Assembly (NCBI RefSeq): GCF_000026365.1
Contig: NC_012995.1
Coordinates: 1,428,501 to 1,492,500, forward strand
Direction: 5' to 3'
Source: Zygosaccharomyces rouxii
Lineage: Eukaryota; Ascomycota; Saccharomycetes; Saccharomycetales; Saccharomycetaceae
Length of the DNA stretch: 64,000 nucleotides
The notes under the pieces are model-generated. The model had not been told where the DNA came from, did not search any database, and saw only the letters and a list, made by a program, of their open reading frames with translations. The stretch's first letter is position 1, and each line of letters opens with the position of its first letter. Shown here in pieces: positions 20,101 to 28,621 of this stretch. A program made the translations under genes and the position numbers.

Positions 20101-20754
20101 ACAGGACCAGATATCAGAAGCAAATCCGTGGTACGGTATACCTGATACAATTTCAGGAGCGGCATAGTGAGGAGATCCACATGAAGTCTCTAGAAGCTTA
20201 TCCTCTGTCTCTAGCGCGGCCATACCAAAGTCCGCAATCTTAATATTAAGATCGTGATCAAGTAAAAGATTCTCTGGTTTTAGATCTCTGTGGACAATAC
20301 CTAACGCGTGACAGTAAGATACACCGATGATAATTTGTCTAAAGAAGCAAACAGCCTCATTTTCAGGAAGAGGGCCGTTTTCCACTAGTAAATTGAAAAG
20401 TTCCCCCTTCTCCGCATATTCTAGAACCATATAAAGTGAGGGATTTGTCTCCCAGACGTCATACAGTCTAAGAACGTTAGGGTGATTGAGAAGCTTCATA
20501 ATGATAATTTCTCTTTCAATACCATAAGGTAGAGGATCTGGCGTGGAGGCTGCAATAGAACTATTCCCAGGTGCTGTTTTTGCACTAAAAATGGCTTTGG
20601 AAATTTCTTTAACGGCAGCCGATTGCTGGGTGATTTCGTTACACGCTAACTGAACTTTACCAGTGCTACCGAATCCTAGCGTTTCGCCTAATTTCCAAGG
20701 CCCCACTTTATCGCCCCTCACCGTTGGGGCCGACCTTTTATTCATGCCAGACAT
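17185..20754 (-). CDS. GIN4: GIN4/KCC4-type septin-associated protein kinase
   Basis: A 1189-residue Nim1/AMPK-related kinase (Gin4 1142, Kcc4 1037 in S. cerevisiae). The kinase domain at about 20-290 has the glycine loop GFGSTGKV, HRDLKPENLLL, ADFGMAAL and YAAPEIVSG. A charged helical stretch (about 580-640) and long disordered regions follow. The last 110 residues match the membrane-binding KA1 domain. The family organises septins at the bud neck and links them to mitotic entry. S. cerevisiae GIN4 (YDR507C) and KCC4 (YCL024W) are duplicates; this single gene joins the chromosome IV and III segments. MCB and SCB boxes lie upstream. Confidence 0.96.
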   Translation of the reverse strand: MSGMNKRSAPTVRGDKVGPWKLGETLGFGSTGKVQLACNEITQQSAAVKEISKAIFSAKTAPGNSSIAASTPDPLPYGIEREIIIMKLLNHPNVLRLYDVWETNPSLYMVLEYAEKGELFNLLVENGPLPENEAVCFFRQIIIGVSYCHALGIVHRDLKPENLLLDHDLNIKIADFGMAALETEDKLLETSCGSPHYAAPEIVSGIPYHGFASDIWSCGVIFFALLTGRLPFDEEDGNIRNLLLKVQSGKFEMPDDDEISPEAQDLLAKILTVDPECRIKPREILKHPLLQKYPNVSDNKSIRNLPREDTYLHPLSDSGSSEVDQNILQNLVVLWHGRPAGEIAAKLKDPGANAEKTLYALLARFKNDTEREAARQKQIKKRSSLNGTGAGVNNNHVSPKKRNRASTINASSSHKRPVSLIKLSGSSNSNSNSNPSSTSTTPPKRMSVNLSSNKRLSTVKTQGNGGSPTPASRSKRVSIIESDKNGGAPPVPIDMLKDYNKTPNSKRLSRASVRLSFKPTNKRGSVTTKLISTYAKLSEEDDWEYIEKETKRTSSDFATLIDEIFEHEKFEQIRKEKAELERRVKETKEREERERKEREEKELNEKLENDARQKREMEAQEAQGDDGTDTESDVHSNNQAPNGVRSVSAPLERKKRDSMVNVQSDIEEIFGQRTMSLQTRPVSRLDPGLFYAEESNEPEAGDTEEEKKLRTQKNILETIRRSKFLGSSFDIGKELQNEELKKKASQPHRDRTVSQTNEPYDTRVLPTQAVATAPLRDQEPRKISEISVPQFTRKSRFFSDSNKRLSVLSMYSTKHSYNNLSNLLNDSDASDGRLNSAAEYSDVKGKKEPEFQFEAVREASDEDNGISRLSNNDERLRNVSGTSGGSGVPHDNLSSKHNMKLNFADRFSADEPTAGSSNSSSASKNVKLPTLPPLDGTSEANGLGIYQSSSESFRDIVEPTPKSKLQDNSSNPEQEVEEEVAGREGSVKHSAIDTASKERSKRTDRIDAKKPSSFQENLASAGASKGPPLNDSMPKRRNEDPRNGSTAAKGENGRAPLKDITTNSDKKRNVSFFRKFSKSNEKDTTGFDGEINTTVSAKQLFLGLQNLLHGWTQYGLKDVRSHPEKMTLTGKLTSENILSLRSTLFEMVVWSRGKVSVVGFRKKSGSSKAMRRLVSEVEKVLLKEGVISK

Positions 20755-20949
20755 ATGGTTTGTGAATTGTATATCTGAGGAATATTAAAGAGAGTGAGCG
20801 ATCTTAGTGAAAGTCGATGAAGATGAAGAGTAAAAGAGAGTTGCCATTTGTCAACCTGTCCTGTTGGAATATAACCTTCTCTTTAAAGACCTTCAAACAG
20901 TTTGGCTTCGACTGGAATGTGCACTAAAATTTCATAACGCGCTTCCTTT

Positions 20950-20992
20950 ACGCGTCGCGCGCGAAGTTCCGAATGAGGGCACGTCACGAAAA
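20950..20992. promoter_or_regulatory. MCB and SCB boxes upstream of GIN4
   Basis: ACGCGT is at 20950-20955, followed by CGCGAAG-like bases and a perfect SCB, CACGAAAA, at 20985-20992. They are about 200-240 bases upstream of the GIN4 ATG. GIN4 transcription peaks at G1/S in S. cerevisiae, so these probably bind Swi6-containing SBF/MBF. Confidence 0.65.
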
Positions 20993-21027
20993 AAAAAGAA
21001 GTTCGAAGGGAAAAAATTTTGGTGCTG

Positions 21028-21037
21028 GTCACGTGAC
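21028..21037. promoter_or_regulatory. Palindromic Cbf1-type site GTCACGTGAC
   Basis: A perfect 10-base palindrome with the RTCACRTG core bound by Cbf1. It lies between the GIN4 start and the SMT3 stop. The remainder of this 403-base spacer shows nothing else. Confidence 0.5.
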
Positions 21038-21157
21038 CATGCATGGTCCATTGTGCACCATACTCCATCTCTCTCTCTCCGCCCCATTATTCTGCATTCA
21101 ACACCACGATTCATCGATTAATGCTCCTAGCTAGGTATACAAGAGTATCTAGATCTC

Positions 21158-22930
<1,773 letters not shown>

Positions 22931-24832
22931 ATGAGGCCCGAGGATACTATAACACCTTATGAGCTACAGGACGTTAAGGGAGAAGCTGTATCCGCTTCTC
23001 GTAGTCCGCCAGATAATGAGGTCGAATATTTTGATAAATTAGGTGACGCTCGTCAATACACATCGAATCTTGAGGGCGAAGGTACGCCAACGGAAGGTGT
23101 ATCAAGACATAGGATTAAGAATCCTCTATTTCGTAATTTTATCGATTCTTTCAAAAGGGGTGAAACCACAGCACGTATAGCTGATTTGGAGAATGATTTG
23201 ACTACTGCAGTATCACCACAACTATCCAATTACCACGGTAGTATACCTTCAGATGAAGTCGTGATCAAAAAGGAGGAATTAAAGCGTGACATCAACCAGC
23301 GTCACATGGTGTTTATGGCAATTGGTTCTGGTGTCGGTACTGGTTTACTGGTTGGTAACGCATCTACATTGAACTCAGCTGGTCCTGCTGGTCTACTTAT
23401 TGGTTATGCTCTTATGGGTACTTGTGTTTACTGTGTGATCCAAGCTGCAGGTGAACTGGGGGTTACTTATGCTAACCTAATTGGTGGTTTCAATGCGTAT
23501 CCTGCAATCTTAGTTGCACCATCCTTTGCATTTTCAGTCGGTTGGATCTACACTTTACAATGGTTATGTATGACACCATTAGAATTGGTTACAGCTTCGT
23601 TAACGATCAAATATTGGACGACAAAGGTAGATCCGGATGTATTTGTGGTTATCTTTTATCTGTTGATCTTGCTGATTAACTTTTTCGGTTCTAAAGGTTA
23701 TGCAGAAGCTGATTTCTTCTTTAACTGTATGAAATTGGCAATGATTTCAGGGTTTTTCATATTAGGTATTGTGGTTGCTTGTGGTGGTGCAGGTCACGAC
23801 GGTTATTTAGGTGGAAAATACTGGCATAATCCAGGTGCTTTCAGAGGTGAGAAGGCAATCGATCATTTCAAAGGTGTTTCTTCCGTCTTTGTCACTTCTG
23901 CTTTTGCCTTTGGTGGTAGTGAATTTGTCGCTCTATCCGCATCTGAACAGGCCAATCCAAGAAAATCAATTCCATCTGCAGCTAAGTTGATTCTTTACAG
24001 AATTATTTGGGTCTACTTAACATCCATTACCATCTTAGGATTTTTGGTTCCTTGGGATAGTCCACAATTGCAACCTTCTAGTGATGGTAAAAAAACTTCA
24101 CCATATGTTGTTGCCATTGCCATGCACGGTGTTAAAGTTGTTCCTCATTTGATTAATGCCGTTATTCTAATGGCTGTTTTGTCTGTCTCCAATTCTGCTT
24201 TCTTCTACAGTTCTCGTCTACTTCTTTCTTTGTCTCAACGTGGTTATGCTCCCAAGTGGTTTGATTACGTCGACAGAAAGGGTAGACCTGTAAGGGCTAT
24301 GTTAATATCTGCTCTATTCGGTGTTATCTGTTTCTGTGCTACTTCTAAGAAGGAAACTGATGTTTTCAGTTGGTTACTGGCTATTTCTGGTTTGTCTACC
24401 ATTTTTACCTATTTCTCCATTTGTGTGTCACACATTAGAATGAGATCTGCCATGAAAGTACAAGGAAGATCCTTGGGTGAGCTTGGATTCAGATCTCAAG
24501 TCGGTACCTACGGTTCCTTTTACGCATGCCTCTTGTTGGTATTGTCATTGATGGCAGAATTTTGGGTTGCACTTGCCCCCATTGGTGAGGGCAAATTAGA
24601 TGCAGAGAGTTTCTTCGAGAATTACTTGGCAGCACCTATTGGAATTGTATTCTACTTCGGTTATATGATTTGGAAAAAAGACTTTAGGATTTTCATTAGA
24701 TCAAAGGATATAGATTTGGATTTCAAGAGACAAGTGTTTGATGAGGATTTGATTAAACAAGAAGATGAAGAGTACGCAGAACAAATGAGAAACGCTCCAC
24801 GCTGGCGCAAAGTTATAGCTTTCTTGTTTTAG
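22931..24832 (+). CDS. GNP1: Amino-acid permease, GNP1/AGP1 type
   Basis: A 633-residue transporter of the yeast amino-acid permease family (Gnp1 663, Agp1 633 in S. cerevisiae). A cytosolic N-terminal tail of about 120 residues precedes twelve hydrophobic segments. The family signature region SGVGTGLLVGNASTLNSAGP opens the first membrane segment (about 137-155). It imports glutamine, asparagine and other neutral amino acids by proton symport at the plasma membrane. The C-terminus ends in AFLF. The FWC tripeptide that ends many S. cerevisiae relatives, and whose cysteine is palmitoylated, is missing. GNP1 (chromosome IV) and AGP1 (chromosome III) are the two S. cerevisiae descendants. Confidence 0.95.
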   Translation: MRPEDTITPYELQDVKGEAVSASRSPPDNEVEYFDKLGDARQYTSNLEGEGTPTEGVSRHRIKNPLFRNFIDSFKRGETTARIADLENDLTTAVSPQLSNYHGSIPSDEVVIKKEELKRDINQRHMVFMAIGSGVGTGLLVGNASTLNSAGPAGLLIGYALMGTCVYCVIQAAGELGVTYANLIGGFNAYPAILVAPSFAFSVGWIYTLQWLCMTPLELVTASLTIKYWTTKVDPDVFVVIFYLLILLINFFGSKGYAEADFFFNCMKLAMISGFFILGIVVACGGAGHDGYLGGKYWHNPGAFRGEKAIDHFKGVSSVFVTSAFAFGGSEFVALSASEQANPRKSIPSAAKLILYRIIWVYLTSITILGFLVPWDSPQLQPSSDGKKTSPYVVAIAMHGVKVVPHLINAVILMAVLSVSNSAFFYSSRLLLSLSQRGYAPKWFDYVDRKGRPVRAMLISALFGVICFCATSKKETDVFSWLLAISGLSTIFTYFSICVSHIRMRSAMKVQGRSLGELGFRSQVGTYGSFYACLLLVLSLMAEFWVALAPIGEGKLDAESFFENYLAAPIGIVFYFGYMIWKKDFRIFIRSKDIDLDFKRQVFDEDLIKQEDEEYAEQMRNAPRWRKVIAFLF

Positions 24833-25084
24833 ATTTACTTCTTCAAATTCTTTTACGAAATGTATTTCCCTTCGCTAGTGCTTATATCATCATGACTTTT
24901 TTGTACAAGTTACAACATATTTTTGTATATTCTTCTAAACTTTTTTTGATCTCAACAGTTATTTTTAACGATTTGCGGCGCATTGTCTTCATCGTGTTCG
25001 TGTTCAGTTAGATTCACCTTGTCTTGTTGATAAAAGTGGTGGTGGTGGCAGTATTACTACTATTATTTACTAATTGATTTGTCA

Positions 25085-25133
25085 GTGTTCGGGTCAACTT
25101 GCTCGAACACGTATACCAAGACATATATATAAG
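25085..25133 (+). promoter_or_regulatory. Dyad and TATA box of the HBN1 promoter
   Basis: GTGTTCG (25085-25091) and CGAACAC (25104-25110) form a perfect 7-base dyad with a 12-base gap. TATATATAAG follows at 25124-25133, 105 bases before the ATG. The dyad looks like a binding site for a dimeric regulator; which one is unknown. The rest of the 24833-25237 spacer contains short GTG and TAC repeats only. Confidence 0.45.
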
Positions 25134-25237
25134 AGAACTCTAGAAGCTATTCAAGTCAAACTCTAGTATGGCTCGTTTCAGCTGGTCTTTCACATGCTTG
25201 TGACAACATCAGTCTGTAGGATTCAAAAAAATTGAAA

Positions 25238-25822
25238 ATGTCTGCTGCAGCTCCATACCTAAAGGCAATTGCCACTCGTCGTACCTTTTATGCATTGAAG
25301 CCAGAACTACCACCTCGTGTCACCTTACAGGATGTGCAAAGTGTAGTGCAGGCTATTATTAAGGACACTCCGACTGCTTTCAACTCTCAAGTTAATAGGG
25401 CCATTATCTTGACTGGTGCCGAACACAAGAGAGTTTGGGATGAAACCGTTAACAGCATTCAAGGTGACAGTGGTAAAAAGAGACCTGCTTCCGCTAGAGA
25501 TGAAGCCTTTGGTACTGTTGTCTTCTTCACTGATGACAAGACCACCGAAGAACTGCAAGCCAAATTCCCTGCATATGCTTCCATTTTCCCTCAATTCGCT
25601 GATCACTCCTCTGGTGCTGCTCAAATTCAAACTTGGACCGCTTTGCAACAACTGGATATTGGCGGCCACTTACAACACTACAATGGTTACATCAAGGCTG
25701 CTTTGCCAAAATCTATTCCATTGGAGTGGCAGGTACACTCCCAGTTGGTTTTCGGATTACCAGCAGTTAACGAATTGTCCCAAAAATCTTACATCGAAAA
25801 TCCTGTAAAGATCTTCTCTTAA
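25238..25822 (+). CDS. HBN1: Nitroreductase-like protein, HBN1/FRM2 type
   Basis: The ATG at 25238 gives 194 residues (MSAAAPYLKAIATRR); Hbn1 has 193. Conserved segments are ALKPELPP, DTPTAFNSQ, KRPASARDEAFGTVVFFTDD and GHLQHYNGYIKAALP. The family resembles bacterial nitroreductases that bind FMN. In S. cerevisiae HBN1 and FRM2 are tandem genes next to AGP1 that affect oxidative stress and lipid signalling. Only one copy is present here, closer to HBN1. It converges on FUS1 with 48 bases between stop codons. Confidence 0.93.
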   Translation: MSAAAPYLKAIATRRTFYALKPELPPRVTLQDVQSVVQAIIKDTPTAFNSQVNRAIILTGAEHKRVWDETVNSIQGDSGKKRPASARDEAFGTVVFFTDDKTTEELQAKFPAYASIFPQFADHSSGAAQIQTWTALQQLDIGGHLQHYNGYIKAALPKSIPLEWQVHSQLVFGLPAVNELSQKSYIENPVKIFS

Positions 25823-25870
25823 ATTCGGAGTGAGTAATCTTTGTGTGTAACTTTTGTACTTTTATCTTCT

Positions 25871-27355
25871 TCATATATCGTCTAAGCAATCTCCAGGTAT
25901 AATTCCTCTATCACTGTTCAGATAGCCTCGATCGTTGGCGTCCGATGCCTTTTGCCCCGTCTTGAGATAACTTTTTGAAGTTCCATCCATCGTACATTTC
26001 TCTACAAGGCACCAACCATCAGTATGTGTTGCTAAAATTAAGGTGAATTCACCAATTTGAATATCAATCTCATCGGCAAGCATAGCTTTGTAGTTTTGTA
26101 CTACTTTATAGACGTGACCCATCTGGAACCTCTCGCCAGAATTTCTTTTAAGGTCTTTTCCTGGTGTTAGCGGTAAAGGCTTCTTGTCGGTAACCTCCTG
26201 CAGATGATGTCCCAACATACTTTCTCTTCTACCCCTACGTTCTTCTTTCTTGTTATCATAAGGATGCTCAAATGGATTTTTACTTCTGGTATCTGAAACA
26301 ACCGCACCATAAAACCCTGATGATGGTCCTATACCGTTGGTTCCTGATTCTTCTTCATCTTGAGAATTAGGTTCAGATTTTTCTAAGATGGGTGATTTTT
26401 CATCTTCCATTAATTGAGATCCATCTGCATAGTCTTTATTGATTCTCGAAAGAATCTTCAATTGTTTTAGTTGTACAGTTGGTGTTAAGATGGTACCTGC
26501 GTTGGCGGCACCATCAGGAGCAGCGTCGACTTCGTCACCAACAAAATACGTGGAATTTCTTAAAAACCAACTCGATAGGGGCGATTCATAATGCCATTTC
26601 TGCAGTGGTAATTCTAATTCCGCTGGTTTGGGCCTCTTGCTTGGTGAATTTACCGATAGTCCCAATTTTTCACCTGGTAGATTACTAGTAGAAGGCATTT
26701 CAGATTGAATGTGGTATATGTTGGGCGGTTTTGAATATAGTAAAGCATCTACATCATCTCTGATACTCATACCTTCTAATGAAGTGGAATCATCTCGTAA
26801 CCTGGGCGCCTTGGGAGTCAATATGTGTTGTGGTCTTGATTTTGAGACCTTATACTGAATTGTTGATGAGTCTGCAAAAGGTAGCGATTTCTCGTAAGCA
26901 TACTCTTGACCATATTGACTATCAGTTCCGTACATCGCTCTTGAGAACCATCCTTGGTCGCTAGCTGCACTTGGTAGCGTAGGGGAGTCAACGGATTTCC
27001 TTCTGTTAATCGTTAACCTTTTCCGCATTCTTGAAAGACCTAGGAAAAGTGCTAATCCAAGGCAAAAGACACCAACTGGTAAACCAATTGCTAGACCTAT
27101 GGTTGCACCAGACGTAAATTTCTGAGAATCTACCATTCCTTGGAGTCCCGTATCGGTAGAAGGTATAGCCGAAGCTGAGGATAAGGATGACGATGAGGAC
27201 GATGACGATGACGATGACGATGATGATGGCGAACCTTTTGTACTGACCATACGTGAAAGCGGAGAATCTGTCTGAGTCATAGATGGCACTAACGGCGTGT
27301 AACCATCAGTACCATGATAGTTGGAAACGGGCTCCAATGTTGTGGTAGCTGTCAT
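25871..27355 (-). CDS. FUS1: FUS1, mating cell-fusion membrane protein
   Basis: A 494-residue orthologue of Fus1 (512 in S. cerevisiae), which acts at the shmoo tip to promote cell fusion during mating. The short exterior part is Ser/Thr-rich, with a run of about 14 serines (43-57) coded by a GAC/GAT-like repeat. One membrane segment lies at 84-107 (TIGLAIGLPVGVFCLGLALFLG). The cytosolic part has the conserved stretches QHILTPKAPR, KPPNIYHIQS and YESPLSSWFLRNSTYF. A C-terminal SH3-like domain covers about 410-485 (LATHTDGWCLVEKC, DRGIIPGDCL). Two pheromone response elements lie upstream, so the gene is probably Ste12-induced. Confidence 0.96.
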   Translation of the reverse strand: MTATTTLEPVSNYHGTDGYTPLVPSMTQTDSPLSRMVSTKGSPSSSSSSSSSSSSSSLSSASAIPSTDTGLQGMVDSQKFTSGATIGLAIGLPVGVFCLGLALFLGLSRMRKRLTINRRKSVDSPTLPSAASDQGWFSRAMYGTDSQYGQEYAYEKSLPFADSSTIQYKVSKSRPQHILTPKAPRLRDDSTSLEGMSIRDDVDALLYSKPPNIYHIQSEMPSTSNLPGEKLGLSVNSPSKRPKPAELELPLQKWHYESPLSSWFLRNSTYFVGDEVDAAPDGAANAGTILTPTVQLKQLKILSRINKDYADGSQLMEDEKSPILEKSEPNSQDEEESGTNGIGPSSGFYGAVVSDTRSKNPFEHPYDNKKEERRGRRESMLGHHLQEVTDKKPLPLTPGKDLKRNSGERFQMGHVYKVVQNYKAMLADEIDIQIGEFTLILATHTDGWCLVEKCTMDGTSKSYLKTGQKASDANDRGYLNSDRGIIPGDCLDDI

Positions 27356-27481
27356 AATACCGAATATAATGATAACCTCTTAACGAAGGATAATGACCAA
27401 GTCCCATAACTCGACAAGGACAAGAAAATACTTTCAATCTTAGTAGCCTCGAACATATATAATTGCCATAACGAGACTGAG

Positions 27482-27545
27482 TTTATATAGGTGCTTCAAC
27501 CGACTAAAATCCATGGTTGTCTTAGCATTGTTTCAACATGTTTCA
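27482..27545 (-). promoter_or_regulatory. FUS1 promoter: two pheromone response elements and TATA box
   Basis: TGTTTCA, the reverse of the Ste12-bound TGAAACA, occurs at 27529-27535 and 27539-27545, exactly 10 bases apart. An imperfect third copy follows at about 27549-27555. On the FUS1 strand a TATATAAA box is at 27482-27489, 127 bases before the ATG. Tandem PREs are the known FUS1 promoter design. Confidence 0.8.
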
Positions 27546-27909
27546 AGATATTTCAAGCTCATCGCCCGGACTTTTTCAATGCACTAGAAATGTTAACTAA
27601 AAAGCGTTGAAGTAAGAATAGTGGTGATACTAGTAATCTTCAAGTTTCACAATGGAACCTAGCAAGACAGGATGAAGGAAATCGTGATTCCATTGTGATA
27701 CGTGATACCTAGAGAAATCTTTTCCTCGCTGAAGAGGGCTCTCACAATTTTGGCATTGATGAAGTTGCTATATGCGGCCGTGTAATTAAGGAAGCTGCAT
27801 TGATGGGTAAAAACACATCCGTTCCCTCTTTTTCTACTTGTTTAGCCAAGCAGCAAGCTTAGAAGGAAGCTTGGTTGGGAAATAAGTTCTACATATTTTC
27901 TCTGTTTTG

Positions 27910-28148
27910 ACAAGGCCTTGTTCGTTTAGGCATCGATAAGGTCTAAAGTGAAAAGAGTATACTCTTTCGGGGTTTTTCGAGCATTGTGATTGTATTCGTA
28001 CATTGAAAACATGTTTTCAGCCTCAGTCAACGTTTTACAGCTTGTTCTGTTTGTTTATGCTTTGAAGTTTAAAGTTTGCAGGCTAGTTTGATTCAGCCGC
28101 ATCGCTGGGCGAACCAAGAGCCCAGCGATTTTAAAGTTTTATAAACTT
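27910..28148. repeat. Cluster of perfect palindromes and a hairpin in the FUS1-CAP spacer
   Basis: Perfect palindromes: ACAAGGCCTTGT (27910-27921), AAAGAGTATACTCTTT (27952-27967) and TGAAAACATGTTTTCA (28004-28019). A hairpin follows with 10-base arms ATCGCTGGGC (28101-28110) and GCCCAGCGAT (28120-28129) around a 9-base loop. Then AAGTTT-TAT-AAACTT lies at 28134-28148. CCAAGC/GCTTGG arms at 27846-27851 and 27869-27874 lie just before. The function is unknown. The spacer 27356-28621 otherwise holds the FUS1 promoter, a G+T-rich stretch (about 28180-28330) and the leader of the CAP gene. Confidence 0.75.
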
Positions 28149-28360
28149 CGAACTACAATAACAAAAAAAATCGGAATCTCAGGCTCGGTGTGTTGGTGTT
28201 TTGGTGCTGGCAGCCTGTGTTGACGTTGTTGATGGTGTTTATTGATGCCATTGTGCACTTTATTTGTTGACGCTGATGGCAGCGTAGAATGTTGATGGTT
28301 GGAGTGCAGGCTGCTGGAACGATTGCTCGATTGTTCAACGCACAACCTCGAGAATTGAAT

Positions 28361-28470
28361 TATATAAATGGGGGGTAAACCATTGATGGATAATGGAGGA
28401 ACACATTGTTCAACTCAAAGACTATCAGGAACACATTCTTTCATTCAAAAACCATTAGGAACATTCCTAA
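28361..28470 (+). repeat. 30-base-periodic leader repeat and TATA box of the CAP gene
   Basis: TATATAAA at 28361-28368 is a likely TATA box. Downstream, units beginning AGGAACACATT or AGGAACATT start at 28397, 28427 and 28457, exactly 30 bases apart, each followed by related A/C-rich sequence. The last contains GAACATTC, a heat-shock-element-like dyad. The repeats fall in the probable 5' leader. Confidence 0.6.
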
Positions 28471-28621
28471 AGACTACTTTCCCTAATTAAAAAGAAAACC
28501 CTATACTTTCCTTTCAATTCTCTTCTCATCCATTCATTTCTGATCCTACTTTGAGAATTTATCCATTTCTTTCATTTAGCAGTTTTCATTTCTTCATTCA
28601 CTGATTCATTAGTTAATCGTC

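Noticed and set aside
20862..20872. TGTTGGAATA, the first bases of a Ty1 delta repeat, upstream of GIN4
   Set aside because: The match ends after about ten bases. No LTR body, end sequence or target-site duplication is visible.
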